NCBI RefSeq assembly: GCF_001618385.1
Contig: NZ_BDCR01000002.1
Coordinates: 1-64,000, forward strand
Reading direction: 5' to 3'
Length of the DNA stretch: 64,000 nucleotides
DNA from: Paludibacter jiangxiensis
Lineage (GTDB): Bacteria; Bacteroidota; Bacteroidia; Bacteroidales; Paludibacteraceae
Shown: positions 1 to 13,551 of the stretch, one piece after another
Position numbering within the stretch: position 1 is the stretch's first letter
Layout of the letters: every line of letters begins with the position of its first letter
Position numbers and translations under genes: made by a program
The notes under the pieces: model-generated
Database searches by the model: none
The model's input: only the letters and a program-made list of their open reading frames with translations
Told to the model about the DNA's origin: nothing

Positions 1-7
1 CAAGTGA

Positions 8-39
8 TTTGGTAATGTCGGAAAAAGGGCGTTACTTTG
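8..39 (+). promoter_or_regulatory. rRNA operon promoter P1 (Bacteroidetes type)
   Basis: TTTG at 8-11 and TTACTTTG at 32-39 are separated by 20 bp. This resembles the Bacteroidetes primary-sigma consensus (TTTG, 19-21 bp, TAnnTTTG) with one mismatch in the -7 box. It lies upstream of a second, better promoter, and tandem promoters are usual for rRNA operons. Confidence 0.5.
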
Positions 40-119
40 CATCCGCTTTGAGAGACAAACACGGAGGTGTTTTTAAGGCTTAAAGCTGAGAAAGTTTTGA
101 AAAAAAAGTTGCTGAAAAG

Positions 120-150
120 TTTGGTAGTTCAAAATAAAGCAGTACCTTTG
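120..150 (+). promoter_or_regulatory. rRNA operon promoter P2 (Bacteroidetes type)
   Basis: TTTG at 120-123, a 19-bp spacer and TACCTTTG at 143-150 match the Bacteroidetes consensus exactly. Transcription would start near 157, giving a leader of about 205 nt before 16S rRNA. The leader holds a TCTTTGA segment near 195 that recurs before 23S (near 2515) and may belong to the antitermination or processing signals. Confidence 0.8.
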
Positions 151-210
151 CAGTCCCTTTCGCTTCTAAAAAAACGAGGGGTCAAAACGAGAGATCTTTG
201 AATATAATTG

Positions 211-238
211 AAACAACAAAATGTAGTATAAGGAAAGG
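211..238 (+). other. 16S rRNA processing stem, 5' arm
   Basis: The leader around 214-232 (core ATGTAGTA then AAGG) is complementary to 1951-1967 just downstream of 16S (core CCTTTACTACAT). Pairing would loop out the whole 16S, the usual RNase III-type processing stem. Seen directly as complementarity; the processing role is inferred. Confidence 0.6.
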
Positions 239-363
239 TTAGTGTGAGAGCTAACCGTCAATTTACTTAAATTACACCTTTAATAAAATAAAGGAAGTCA
301 TCTTGAGAAGACACGATAATTAATAGCGATATTAGTTATCACAAGGAACAAAAACTAATTTAT

Positions 364-1891
<1,528 letters not shown>

Positions 1892-1982
1892 GGAGAGATG
1901 ACGACGTAAGGCAAGTAAGTGACATACAGGTTAGTTATACATTAAACTTACCTTTACTACATTTGTTAAATAATACGAGTTA

Positions 1983-2052
1983 AAAGTTGAATGTTCAAAG
2001 TTGAAAGTTGTAAAACCTTAAACTTTAGACCTTAAACTTGGAACTTGAAAGT
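1983..2052. repeat. Empty inverted-repeat element in the 16S-23S spacer
   Basis: Two arms built from AAAGTT and AACTTT words lie back to back: 1983-2009 contains GTTCAAAGTTGAAAG, and 2013-2052 contains ACCTTAAACTTT and GGAACTTGAAAG. The same two arms, in the same order and orientation, flank the four-helix-bundle gene at 55401-55793. This copy therefore looks like the element without a gene. Confidence 0.6.
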
Positions 2053-2081
2053 AGAGCCTGGAAAGAGGCGCAAGAACAGCC

Positions 2082-2155
2082 AGTCCTATAGCTCAGTTGG
2101 TTAGAGCGCTACACTGATAATGTAGAGGTCGGCAGTTCAACTCTGCCTGGGACTA
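2082..2155 (+). tRNA. tRNA-Ile (GAT anticodon)
   Basis: 74-nt cloverleaf in the 16S-23S spacer. A 7-bp acceptor stem AGTCCTA pairs with TGGGACT (one G-T pair), the D-arm is GCTCAGTTGGTTAGAGC, the anticodon GAT is at 2116-2118 in a CTGATAA loop, and the T-arm is GGCAG-TTCAACT-CTGCC. The discriminator is A and a full CCA is not encoded. Its place between 16S and tRNA-Ala is the standard arrangement. Confidence 0.97.
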
Positions 2156-2243
2156 CAAAAAAAACGAGCAAGTGAGAAAGTGAGACGGAGAGCAAGTGAG
2201 TTCACCTCACACCTGACCACCTGACTGACTCACCTTCTAAAAC

Positions 2244-2317
2244 GGGGGATTAGCTCTGCTGGCTAGAGCATCTGCCTTGCACGCAGAGTGTCAACGGTTC
2301 GAATCCGTTATTCTCCA
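2244..2317 (+). tRNA. tRNA-Ala (TGC anticodon)
   Basis: 74-nt cloverleaf. Acceptor GGGGGAT pairs with ATTCTCC, the D-arm is GCTC...GAGC, anticodon TGC sits at 2278-2280 in the loop CTTGCAC closed by TCTGC/GCAGA, and the T-arm is AACGG-TTCGAAT-CCGTT. Second tRNA of the usual Ile-Ala spacer pair; the CCA end is not encoded. Confidence 0.97.
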
Positions 2318-2635
2318 CAAAAAATATCATCACAAGCGAGTGATGAGAAGAAAGAACAAACATATTGACAAGAAACTTCAGATCCACAGGGGGGTCAGAA
2401 AGTGATAATCAGAGCGGTTATCAAATGAAAAGCGGTTCAACCCCGCAAAGTTTCACCACTGATAAAGCGGTTAATTAATAATTAAACATTAATAATTAAC
2501 CATTATCAAAAAGGTCTTTGACATATTGGAAAAGTAGAGAGAAAACGAGTAAAGTTAAAAAAAATAAAAGGTAGCGATACAATAATAATTTAAGAGCGCT
2601 GGTTAGTTGGCAACAATTTACCACACGAGAAGAAA
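2318..2635 (+). other. tRNA-Ala to 23S spacer with 23S processing arm
   Basis: No gene is seen. At 2518-2541 the sequence TTGACATATTGGAAA followed by AGAGAG is complementary to 5570-5589 (CTCTCTTTCCAATACGTCAA) after 23S, apart from a 3-nt bulge and one G-T pair. This should form the 23S processing stem. The TCTTTGA word just before it repeats the one in the 16S leader. 2470-2505 is a TTAATTAATAATTAA-type low-complexity stretch. Confidence 0.6.
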
Positions 2636-5515
<2,880 letters not shown>

Positions 5516-5625
5516 TCCTCAAACTCTTATTTATTATAGTAATGCTATCCAATTTAGCTTACGAGTTAACTCTCTTTCCAATACGTCAACAATATACAGT
5601 TGAAGAAACCTGAAACTGAAAACTT

Positions 5626-5738
<113 letters not shown>

Positions 5739-5741
5739 TAC

Positions 5742-5776
5742 AAAACGCTTTGCATCTTACGATGTGAAGCGTTTTT
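5742..5776 (+). terminator. rRNA operon terminator
   Basis: AAAACGCTT at 5742-5750 pairs with AAGCGTTTT at 5767-5775, with an inner CATC/GATG stem closing a TTAC loop, followed by T residues. It sits four bases after 5S rRNA. Confidence 0.9.
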
Positions 5777-5903
5777 GCGTTTATATATCTTTAATCCTGA
5801 TGTTATTTGCAGACAGGATAATCAGATTTAGTCTGTTTTGTTATAAAATAGAATCAAAGTTGCTGTTTTCCTTCCATTTGTTTACTTACTCAGAAAAAAT
5901 AGT

Positions 5904-5911
5904 TACTTTTG
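5904..5911 (+). promoter_or_regulatory. -7 box upstream of the phosphoribosyltransferase gene
   Basis: TACTTTTG matches TAnnTTTG exactly. No convincing -33 box at 19-21 bp is seen. If used, transcription would begin near 5918, only about 12 nt before the ATG at 5930. An in-frame TTG codon inside this box is therefore unlikely to be the start. Confidence 0.45.
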
Positions 5912-5929
5912 TTTCCGCTTTTAGGTTTT

Positions 5930-6331
5930 ATGGAAAAAGATTTCAACGAAATACAGGAACGAGTCAGGACAATTGAATTCAAAGAACAATTCGATTTGGT
6001 AATTGCTATCGCTAACGGTGGAACTATTCCGGCAGAATTAATCAGACAAAAACTGGGTCTGGAGTTGTTTCTGCTAAAGATCAACCTACGCGATTCAAAC
6101 CATGTTCCGGTGCATCCTAACCCTGTTTTACTTCAACCTATCGATTTTGATGTGAAAAGCAAGCGTGTTTTGTTAGTGGAAGACCGGATAAAGACCGGAA
6201 AAACTGTCGAATTTACGAAACGTCTTTTGCTTGAAAATGGAGCAGCCATGGTAAAAACTCTGGCCGTTAATGGAAATGCAGACTACTTCCTTTACAATGA
6301 AAGCTGTTTCCGGTTTCCGTGGATTCTTTAA
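5930..6331 (+). CDS. phosphoribosyltransferase-family protein
   Basis: 133 residues. The segment RVLLVEDRIKTGKTVEF (about residues 77-93) is the PRPP-binding loop of type I phosphoribosyltransferases, normally two hydrophobic-acidic residues followed by a TGxT turn. An upstream IAIANGGTIPAELI segment corresponds to the first PRTase core strand and loop. It is short for the family, so it is a minimal core and the base substrate cannot be told. I start at ATG 5930 because an upstream in-frame TTG overlaps the promoter -7 box. It stands alone between the rRNA terminator and purU; a link to purine metabolism through purU is only inference. Confidence 0.75.
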   Translation: MEKDFNEIQERVRTIEFKEQFDLVIAIANGGTIPAELIRQKLGLELFLLKINLRDSNHVPVHPNPVLLQPIDFDVKSKRVLLVEDRIKTGKTVEFTKRLLLENGAAMVKTLAVNGNADYFLYNESCFRFPWIL

Positions 6332-6387
6332 CGTCTTACCCATACGCGCGATAAAAATACTATTAAAAATATAAACAGGCTCATATT

Positions 6388-7251
6388 ATGGCAAACGACA
6401 ATACTGCAGTATTGCTTATTCACTGCCCCGACCGGCCGGGAATTCTTGCTGCTGTTACCGATTTTATCAACCAGCAAAAAGGAAATATTTTATATCTGGA
6501 TCAGTACGTAAACAGAGAAGATCATGTATTCTTCATGAGGGTGGAATGGGCTCTCGATAATTTTATTATTCCTCGTGACGAAATAGAAGATTATATCGAT
6601 ACGCTGCTGGCCAAACGCTACAGTATGAATTTTCGCCTTTATTTCTCGGATTCAAAGCCCCGTATGGCTATCTTTGTATCTAAGATGTCCCACTGTCTGT
6701 TTGACCTTTTGGGGCGCTACCATGCCGGTGAATGGAACGTAGAACTGCCTTTGATAATTAGCAATCATCCTGACCTGAAGCCGGTCGCCGATCAATTCGG
6801 CATAGACTATTTTGTTTTCCCTATCAATAAAGATAATAAAGCCGAACAGGAAGCCAAGGAGCTGGAGCTGCTGAAGCAATACAACATTAATTTCGTCGTT
6901 CTGGCGCGCTATATGCAGGTATTGTCTCCACAGTTGATTGATAGCTATCCGAACCGTATTATCAATATTCATCACTCATTCCTTCCTGCATTTGCTGGAG
7001 CGAAGCCATATCATGCAGCACATGAACGCGGGGTGAAAATCATAGGGGCAACAAGCCACTACGTGACCAGTGATTTGGATGCTGGGCCCATTATTGGTCA
7101 GGATGTGGTGAGAGTGACTCATAAGGATACAATTGAAAGCATGGTTCGAAAAGGAAGGGATTTGGAAAAGATCGTACTTTCCCGTGCTGTTGAAAAGCAT
7201 ATTGATCGCAAAATTCTGACTTATCAAAACCGTACGGTCGTTTTCGATTAA
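6388..7251 (+). CDS. purU: formyltetrahydrofolate deformylase
   Basis: 287 residues, the usual PurU length. An N-terminal ACT domain (about 5-85, starting AVLLIHCPDRPGILAAVTDF) is followed by a GAR-transformylase-like formyl hydrolase domain. The catalytic region INIHHSFLPAFAGAKPYHAA (from about 192) and DLDAGPIIGQD (from about 227) supply the Asn-His-Asp residues of the family. PurU hydrolyses 10-formyl-THF to THF and formate, balancing one-carbon pools and feeding formate to purine synthesis. It is cytoplasmic and probably monocistronic, with a 56-bp gap upstream and 54 bp downstream. The ACT domain implies amino-acid control (Met and Gly in E. coli), not shown here. Confidence 0.95.
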   Translation: MANDNTAVLLIHCPDRPGILAAVTDFINQQKGNILYLDQYVNREDHVFFMRVEWALDNFIIPRDEIEDYIDTLLAKRYSMNFRLYFSDSKPRMAIFVSKMSHCLFDLLGRYHAGEWNVELPLIISNHPDLKPVADQFGIDYFVFPINKDNKAEQEAKELELLKQYNINFVVLARYMQVLSPQLIDSYPNRIINIHHSFLPAFAGAKPYHAAHERGVKIIGATSHYVTSDLDAGPIIGQDVVRVTHKDTIESMVRKGRDLEKIVLSRAVEKHIDRKILTYQNRTVVFD

Positions 7252-7305
7252 ACCTTTAGGTTATTCAAGTCGTCTAATAAAAATGTAACAACCCAATAAT
7301 TCTAT

Positions 7306-8244
7306 ATGCCTATGAAACGTCGTGATTTTCTTTTGTCTGCAGCCATTACCGGTGTAGCCTCGACTTTGCGGTTCGATAAACTGGAAGCTGCCCTTCAAAA
7401 CAATAAAGTCAGAGTAACTTCCACACCCGATCTCGTTGCGGTGATGGGTGGTGAGCCTGCAGCCATGCTTGATAAGGCTCTTGCTAAATTCGGAGGTATT
7501 CAGGCGTTTGTAAAGAAAGGTCAGACTGTTGTTATTAAACCGAATATTGGATGGGATAAATCACCCAATCTGGCAGCAAATACGAATCCGGAACTTGTAA
7601 AAGCCTTGGTGAAAAAATGCCTTGCTGCCGGAGCAAAAAAAGTACAGGTTTTCGATCATACCTGTCAACAATGGGATAACTGTTACCGAAACAGCGGGAT
7701 AAAAGCCGCAGTTGAAAGTGCCGGAGGTGAAATGTTGCCGGGAAATGATGGAAGTTATTATAAGAAAATAGCTCTTCCTCACGGCGTTCGGCTTAAAGAG
7801 GCAATGATTCATAAAGCATTGCTCGAATGTGACGTCTGGTTTAATATGCCAATTCTTAAGAATCATGGTGGGGCCAAGATGTCCATATCAATGAAAAATT
7901 ATATGGGTATTGTTTGGGACAGAGGTTTCTTTCATAGTTCGGATCTGCAACAATGTATTGCCGATATTTGCACCTACCCAAAACGTCCAGCACTGAACAT
8001 TGTGGATGCTTACCGGATTCTATACAAAAATGGTCCTCAGGGACGGAACGAATCAGATACAGCAATTCTTAAAACATTGATTGTTTCTCCTAATATCGTT
8101 GCTGCCGATACCGCCTCCATTAAGTTTTTTAATCAGGTAGAGAAGATGGATATCAATGCTGTGGGACACATTGCAAAAGCTGAAGCGTTGCACCTTGGTA
8201 CCCGCAATCTGGATTCACTGAAAATAGAACGAATTAAGATGTAA
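7306..8244 (+). CDS. DUF362-family protein with Tat-like signal
   Basis: 312 residues. The N-terminus reads MKRRDFLLSAAITGVAST, a twin-arginine motif (KRRDFL) followed by a short hydrophobic stretch, so export by Tat is likely. The body resembles DUF362 proteins (segments VVIKPNIGWDKSP near residue 70 and MPILKNHGGAKMSISMKNYM near 180), a family of unknown function often annotated as iron-sulfur related. No CxxCxxC ferredoxin motif is visible here. ATG 7306 and ATG 7312 are both possible; 7312 puts the RR closest to the start. A perfect 10-bp hairpin follows at 8291. Confidence 0.75.
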   Translation: MPMKRRDFLLSAAITGVASTLRFDKLEAALQNNKVRVTSTPDLVAVMGGEPAAMLDKALAKFGGIQAFVKKGQTVVIKPNIGWDKSPNLAANTNPELVKALVKKCLAAGAKKVQVFDHTCQQWDNCYRNSGIKAAVESAGGEMLPGNDGSYYKKIALPHGVRLKEAMIHKALLECDVWFNMPILKNHGGAKMSISMKNYMGIVWDRGFFHSSDLQQCIADICTYPKRPALNIVDAYRILYKNGPQGRNESDTAILKTLIVSPNIVAADTASIKFFNQVEKMDINAVGHIAKAEALHLGTRNLDSLKIERIKM

Positions 8245-8290
8245 TTAATTAAATAATAGCAGGATAATATATGCTGATTTCTTGTGGTTT

Positions 8291-8321
8291 ACCCCAAAAG
8301 TTTGATAAAAGCTTTTGGGGT
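8291..8321 (+). terminator. hairpin after the DUF362 gene
   Basis: ACCCCAAAAG at 8291-8300 pairs perfectly with CTTTTGGGGT at 8312-8321. The downstream T-tract is weak (GAACTTTTA), but its position 46 bp after a stop codon and before an independent gene fits a terminator. Confidence 0.6.
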
Positions 8322-8464
8322 GAACTTTTAATATCGTTATCCTTGTTGTGTTTTGACGAAGGCGATTTATGGTAAGATTGTTCATCAACGATTTTTCAAC
8401 AATCCCGTTTTTTTAAGAAATCCGGTGGTGGAGATTTTCTTCAAAATGGCTTACTTTGTATGTA

Positions 8465-9730
8465 ATGAACGAAGCAATACTCGAAAAACTGAAAGTGCTG
8501 GCAGAATCGGCAAAGTACGACGTGTCGTGTGCCTCCAGCGGTACTACGCGTAAGAATATTCCCGGCGGAATAGGAAACGCGCAGGGCTGGGGTATTTGTC
8601 ATTCGTTCACAGAAGATGGTCGATGCGTGTCGTTACTCAAGATTATGCTCACCAACAATTGTATCTACGATTGCGCTTACTGTATCAACCGGCGAAGCAA
8701 CGACCTGCAACGGGCTACTTTCAGCGTGTCGGAACTGGTGGAACTGACTATTGAGTTTTATCGCCGTAACTACATCGAAGGATTGTTTCTTAGTTCAGGG
8801 GTGGTGCGCAATCCAGATTATACCATGGAACGCCTGGTTCGGGCAATTAAAGACCTACGGACGGTGCACCGTTTCAATGGTTATATCCACATGAAGAGCA
8901 TTCCGGGAGCTAGTGAACAGTTGGTGCACGAGGCCGGATTGTATGCCGACCGTCTTAGCGTCAATATAGAGATCCCGACGGAGCAAAATCTGAAATTGCT
9001 TGCGCCTGAAAAGGATCACGCCAGTGTTTACAAGCCGATGTCGTTTATTCAGCAGGGAATGCTGGAAAGCAAGGAGGATCGGCGAAAATTTCGATCGGCA
9101 CCCCGTTTTGCTCCGGCCGGGCAGAGCACTCAGATGATTGTGGGGGCTACCAGCGAAAACGATAAGCAAATTCTTCAAACTTCTGCGGCGCTCTATCAAC
9201 GCCCGAGTATGAAGCGGGTTTACTACTCGGGATTTATTCCTGTTAATAGTTACGACAACCGCTTGCCGGCGCTAAAGCAACCTCCCTTGGTGCGCGAAAA
9301 CCGCCTCTATCAAGCCGATTGGCTAATGCGTTTTTACGAATTTAAGGTGGATGAGATTGTGGACGACCGTTATCCCGATCTCGATTTGGAAATAGATCCG
9401 AAGCTTTCATGGGCCTTGCGTCACCCCGAAGTATTTCCGGTGGATGTCAATAAAGCCGATTATTCGCTGATATTGCGCATTCCGGGCATCGGAGTGAAGT
9501 CGGCCAAGCTGATTGTGATGTCCCGGCGGTACACTAAAATTACCGGTTCGGCATTGAAGAAGATGGGAGTGGTGATGAAGAAGGCGCAATACTTTATTAC
9601 CTGCAACGAATTGCCGGTGCATACTGTGCACGAAGCTTCGCCCGAATATGTTCGAAAAGTGTTGACTGAAAAGAAATTTCCCAAGTCTAAACAGACTGAT
9701 CAACAACAATTGTCGTTGATTTTCGAATAA
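8465..9730 (+). CDS. radical SAM protein, putative DNA modification/repair family
   Basis: 421 residues from ATG 8465. The radical SAM motif CxxxCxxC is CIYDCAYC (C66, C70, C73), followed by an SAM-binding-type segment GLFLSSGVV. The C-terminal half contains ILRIPGIGVKSAKLIVMSRR, a helix-hairpin-helix DNA-binding signature. Gene order and sequence match the family of radical SAM proteins paired with a uracil-DNA-glycosylase-like or DUF4130 partner (TIGR03916 type); the partner is the next gene. The reaction is unknown. A TTG three codons upstream overlaps a TTACTTTG -7-like box (8451-8458), so I reject it as the start. If that box is real, the mRNA would be almost leaderless. Confidence 0.85.
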   Translation: MNEAILEKLKVLAESAKYDVSCASSGTTRKNIPGGIGNAQGWGICHSFTEDGRCVSLLKIMLTNNCIYDCAYCINRRSNDLQRATFSVSELVELTIEFYRRNYIEGLFLSSGVVRNPDYTMERLVRAIKDLRTVHRFNGYIHMKSIPGASEQLVHEAGLYADRLSVNIEIPTEQNLKLLAPEKDHASVYKPMSFIQQGMLESKEDRRKFRSAPRFAPAGQSTQMIVGATSENDKQILQTSAALYQRPSMKRVYYSGFIPVNSYDNRLPALKQPPLVRENRLYQADWLMRFYEFKVDEIVDDRYPDLDLEIDPKLSWALRHPEVFPVDVNKADYSLILRIPGIGVKSAKLIVMSRRYTKITGSALKKMGVVMKKAQYFITCNELPVHTVHEASPEYVRKVLTEKKFPKSKQTDQQQLSLIFE

Positions 9731-9799
9731 AGACTTCGTCAATAATTTCTGCCCCTCATAGGAAGAAACTATCATTGCATATTAATCGACAAGGAAAAA

Positions 9800-10561
9800 A
9801 TGATTGTTTTTCGTTACGATAAAACCTACGAAGGCCTGCTGACGGCCATTTTTGATGCCTATTTCCGAAAGACTTTTCCGGATAAGCTGCTGGGTACGGA
9901 CGATATCGAACCTATGTTTGCCGAAGAAAGTTTTACCGTTATCACGCAATCGGATAAAGCTGCGCGGGTGTGGAAGTCGCTGGAAAAAAAGCTGTCAGCC
10001 AATGCCTGCAATATGCTTACTTACGTGTGGTTGTCGGAGGAGGACGGTAGCGATGAACTATTGTTTCAGTATATCCGTAAAACGGTGGACAGTAAACGAA
10101 CAATCGAAACGAATTTTGCCGACGAGGTAGTGCTAAAAGTACACAAACTGGCCATGAAGGTGAGTAAGGAACGACTCCGAATGATTCAGTTTGTGCGGTT
10201 TCAAAAAGCTGCCGACGATGTGTTTTTTGCTCCCGTTTCGCCCGATCACAATTGCCTGCCTCTGGTGATCGATCATTTCAAAGACCGCTTTGCCGATCAG
10301 AAGTGGATACTCTACGATACCAAGCGTGATTACGGTTTTTATTACGACCTGAAAACCGTCACAGAGATGACACTTGAAACCTCGGCGCGATTCTCCGAAG
10401 GTAAACTCGATGAAGCTTTGATGGCGGAAGACGAAAAACTGTTTCAGCAGTTGTGGAAAACCTACTTTAAGTCGATGGCTATTAAAGAACGCATCAATCC
10501 GAAATTGCACAGACAGCTGATGCCGAAGCGTTACTGGAAATATATGACCGAGAAACAGTGA
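9800..10561 (+). CDS. DUF4130-type probable DNA metabolism protein
   Basis: 253 residues. The start MIVFRYDKTYEGLLTAIFDAYF and the central RLRMIQFVRFQK...DDVFFAPVSPDHNCLPLVIDHFKDRF followed by WILYDTKRDYGFYYD fit the family found next to the preceding radical SAM protein (TIGR03915/DUF4130). In many proteobacteria this domain is fused to a uracil-DNA-glycosylase-like domain; here it stands alone. It is 69 bp downstream of its partner and most likely co-transcribed. Known data give no enzymatic role; a joint role in nucleic-acid modification or repair is inferred from the family names and the HhH motif in the partner. Confidence 0.8.
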   Translation: MIVFRYDKTYEGLLTAIFDAYFRKTFPDKLLGTDDIEPMFAEESFTVITQSDKAARVWKSLEKKLSANACNMLTYVWLSEEDGSDELLFQYIRKTVDSKRTIETNFADEVVLKVHKLAMKVSKERLRMIQFVRFQKAADDVFFAPVSPDHNCLPLVIDHFKDRFADQKWILYDTKRDYGFYYDLKTVTEMTLETSARFSEGKLDEALMAEDEKLFQQLWKTYFKSMAIKERINPKLHRQLMPKRYWKYMTEKQ

Positions 10562-10703
10562 GTTGTTTTCTGGTATTGTGAGTTACTCTTAAGTTGATAT
10601 TGTTGGCGTTTTTTATGTGACTTTTGTGCGTCAGTTTGAAATATAATTTGTTTCTTTGTAAAAAATATTTAATTCAATACTTGTTAATTATTCTAATTTT
10701 GCC

Positions 10704-11606
10704 ATGAAACACAAAAACAACATTCGGCTTCTCTTTGCAATGGTTTTAGTTTGCTTCGCATTGCAGATTTCTGCAAAAACAACATTGCGTCTTAATCTTC
10801 AAAAAGGTTCGGGTTATGAAATGAACATGAACATGAGCATGAAGATGGATCAGGAAGTGATGGGACAACAAATCAAGATGGATCAAAAGATGAACATGCA
10901 ATTGATTTATAAAGTTGCTGATATTCTTCCGTCGAAAAATTATATTATTGAGTATTCCGTAGGACAAGTTAAACTGGACATGAATGCGAATGGACAGCAA
11001 GTGAGTTTCGATTCTCAGGCGGGTGGAAATCCGACTTTTGATAAGCTCAAAGCGATAATAGGTTCTGTTGTGAAAATGGAAGTAACTCCGTTGGGAAAGA
11101 TTGAAAAAATTGAAGGAATGGATGCTTTTATTCAAAAACTTGGTGATGATAAAACGATGGCACAATTGGTTCCAATGTTTTCGTCTGACGAAGGAATTAA
11201 ATCATTCATGAATCAAACTTTCGGCTATATTCCCGAGAATGAATTGGAAAAAGGTTCGAAATGGTCGTGTAAGTCTCAATTGACTAATCCAATAAATCTG
11301 GATTTGACGGTTAATTATGAGCTGGCATCTATTGAGGGGAATGCTTTGAACCTGAATGTGACTTCAACATTCAATGCAGCTAAACAAATGGAACAGATGG
11401 GTGCGAAAGTAGATATGCAAATTGATGGTACTCAAAATGGAACCATGACGGTTGATGCTACTGATGGCTGGCTCCGTGCCCAAAACCTTGACCAGAACAT
11501 CAAGATGATCATGAAAATGAAAAATCCTCAGTCGGGTGAAGAAATGAATATGCCTATCGAACTGAAAATGAATATTGAAACCAGGGTAGTAAAAAAGAGC
11601 CTTTGA
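10704..11606 (+). CDS. secreted methionine-rich protein of unknown function
   Basis: 300 residues with a Sec signal peptide (MKHKNNIRLLFAMVLVCFAL then a cut after QISA). The mature protein begins with a beta-type segment and is unusually rich in Met, Lys and Gln (NMNMSMKMDQEV, MKMKNPQSGEEMNMPIE). It resembles the DUF6263-like group of Bacteroidetes periplasmic proteins, but I am not certain of the family. No lipobox is present. A TAATTTTG -7-like sequence ends only two bases before the ATG. It is alone, ahead of a strong terminator. The Met-rich face could bind copper or hydrophobic ligands, but nothing here proves that. Confidence 0.75.
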   Translation: MKHKNNIRLLFAMVLVCFALQISAKTTLRLNLQKGSGYEMNMNMSMKMDQEVMGQQIKMDQKMNMQLIYKVADILPSKNYIIEYSVGQVKLDMNANGQQVSFDSQAGGNPTFDKLKAIIGSVVKMEVTPLGKIEKIEGMDAFIQKLGDDKTMAQLVPMFSSDEGIKSFMNQTFGYIPENELEKGSKWSCKSQLTNPINLDLTVNYELASIEGNALNLNVTSTFNAAKQMEQMGAKVDMQIDGTQNGTMTVDATDGWLRAQNLDQNIKMIMKMKNPQSGEEMNMPIELKMNIETRVVKKSL

Positions 11607-11685
11607 TTTTGTGAAGTTAGAGGATTGTCTATTCTGATTTATCCCACTTTGTGTGTTGAGATAAACGACTCGCCCAAGAGAAAAT

Positions 11686-11716
11686 AAAAAAGCCAAGTTC
11701 AGACTTGGCTTTTTTA
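11686..11716. terminator. bidirectional terminator between convergent genes
   Basis: AAAAAAGCCAAGT (11686-11698) and ACTTGGCTTTTTT (11703-11715) form a stem with a TCAG loop. It has a T-tract in both orientations, fitting the convergent genes on either side (ends at 11606 and 11795). Confidence 0.9.
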
Positions 11717-11794
11717 TTTGAGAATCATCCACCTAATTAGGGGTGTTAATCCTGAATTTTTAGGAGCAAATTATCGGGCGGATACCTAACGGTC

Positions 11795-13456
11795 TTATTC
11801 TCCGCTTGTGTCTTTGCCACGAATTTCCACCCGGCGAATTTTTCCGCTGATGGTTTTCGGTAATTCGTCTACAAACTCGATTACACGTGGATATTTGTAA
11901 GGAGCTGTTACGCGCTTAACATGATCCTGAATCTCGTGGATCAGGGCTTCTCCAGCTTTCTCCTTGTATTCTTTGGACAATACGATGGTAGCCTTCACCA
12001 CTTGTCCGCGCACTTCGTCGGGTACGCCGGTAATGGCGCATTCCACTACGGCAGGGTGAGTCATGAGGGCACTTTCTACCTCGAACGGCCCGATACGGTA
12101 GCCCGAGCTTTTTATCACGTCGTCCGTGCGGCCTACAAACCAGTAGTAGCCGTCCTCGTCACGCCAAGCTACGTCGCCGGTGTGATAGATATGGTTGTCG
12201 TAAACGCTTTTGGTCAATGCTTCGTCGCGATAATAACCCATAAAGAGCCCAACGGGTTTGAAACGATCGGTGCGAAGGATAATTTCGCCCTGTTCTCCAT
12301 CTTCGGCTGAGCGTCCGTCGGCAGTAATCAGGTCCATATCATAGGCAGGATTAGGCACTCCCATTGATCCCGGTTTGGGTTCCATCCAGGGGAAAGTGGC
12401 AATGGTAAGCGTAGTTTCAGTTTGACCGAAACCTTCCATCAGTTTGATGCCCGTTATTTTGTAAAACGCTTCATATACAGCTGGATTAAGCGGCTCGCCT
12501 GCAATAGTGCAATATTTCAGCGACGAAAGGTCGTAGCTTTTCAAATCTTCGCGGATCAGGAAACGGAACACCGTTGGAGGTGCACAGAACGATGTTACCT
12601 TGTATTTTTCGATCATGTGAAGCACGTCGGCGGGGGTGAATTTTTCATGATCGTACACAAAAATGGCTGCACCTGCAATCCATTGTCCGTAGAGTTTTCC
12701 CCATACAGCCTTGCCCCAACCGGTGTCGGCCACCGTTAAGTGCAAACTGTCCTGATTGATATTATGCCAGTAAGAGGCAGTTACGATATGTCCCAAAGGA
12801 TAGGTGAAGTCGTGGATCACCATTTTGGGATTACCCGTTGTGCCCGATGTAAAATAGAGCAGTGATATGTCGTCGTTTTCGTTCTGTTGGGTCGGTTGAG
12901 CAAACGGAGACGCGTTACGGATACCTTCGTGGAAGTCGTTCCATCCTTCGGGCTGATCAGGGCCTACAGAAACCAATTGCGTAATGGAGGGAGAGTCTTT
13001 CAGTGCTCCGTTGACGTGTTTTATTACTTCTTCTTCGCCCACAGCAACAATCATTTTGATACTTGCCGCATTACAGCGGTAAACAATGTCTTTTGGTGTG
13101 AGAAGGTGAGTGGCGGGTATGCAGACGGCTCCCAGTTTGTGTAATGCTAAAATGGAAAACCAAAATTCGTACCGCCGTTTCAGAATCAACATCACCATAT
13201 CGCCTTTGCCAATGCCCAGCTGTTGAAAGTAGGCGGCAGTAGCATCGCTATATTGCTTCATTTCCGCAAACGAAAAATCAATATGCTTGCCGTGGTCGTT
13301 TGTCCAGCAAAGTGCTCTTTTATCGGGAGCAATGCGCGCCCATTCATCAACAACATCGTAGGCAAAATTAAAATTCTCAGGAACCACTACCTGAAAGTTC
13401 TGCCTGAAATCATCAAGTGATTCGAATTCGGTTTTGGTAAGAAATTTTTCAATCAT
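11795..13456 (-). CDS. AMP-binding acyl-CoA synthetase
   Basis: 553 residues, the usual length for acetyl/medium-chain acyl-CoA synthetases of the ANL superfamily. The phosphate-binding loop [12 protein letters not shown] lies near residue 200, GFGQTETT is the A5 motif, [22 protein letters not shown] is the A7 region, and [13 protein letters not shown] carries the A10 lysine. It activates a carboxylic acid with ATP and CoA. The exact substrate (propionate, other short or medium chains, or aromatic acids) cannot be read from the motifs. Transcribed alone on the minus strand, with 95 bp to the next upstream gene on that strand. Confidence 0.9.
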   Translation of the reverse strand: MIEKFLTKTEFESLDDFRQNFQVVVPENFNFAYDVVDEWARIAPDKRALCWTNDHGKHIDFSFAEMKQYSDATAAYFQQLGIGKGDMVMLILKRRYEFWFSILALHKLGAVCIPATHLLTPKDIVYRCNAASIKMIVAVGEEEVIKHVNGALKDSPSITQLVSVGPDQPEGWNDFHEGIRNASPFAQPTQQNENDDISLLYFTSGTTGNPKMVIHDFTYPLGHIVTASYWHNINQDSLHLTVADTGWGKAVWGKLYGQWIAGAAIFVYDHEKFTPADVLHMIEKYKVTSFCAPPTVFRFLIREDLKSYDLSSLKYCTIAGEPLNPAVYEAFYKITGIKLMEGFGQTETTLTIATFPWMEPKPGSMGVPNPAYDMDLITADGRSAEDGEQGEIILRTDRFKPVGLFMGYYRDEALTKSVYDNHIYHTGDVAWRDEDGYYWFVGRTDDVIKSSGYRIGPFEVESALMTHPAVVECAITGVPDEVRGQVVKATIVLSKEYKEKAGEALIHEIQDHVKRVTAPYKYPRVIEFVDELPKTISGKIRRVEIRGKDTSGE

Positions 13457-13551
13457 GTCGAAAACATTACAAATGTGATTGTAATGACAGTGTGTCGGTT
13501 ATGGTAAACAGATTTGCTTTAGATTAATTGTTGTGCGCAACTAATGCGACA

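Noticed and set aside
5764-5976. 70-codon frame after 5S rRNA
   Set aside because: It starts inside the rRNA terminator and runs through the next promoter and start codon.
8353-8553. 66-codon frame before the radical SAM gene
   Set aside because: Overlaps the start of a well-supported gene in another frame and shows no motif.
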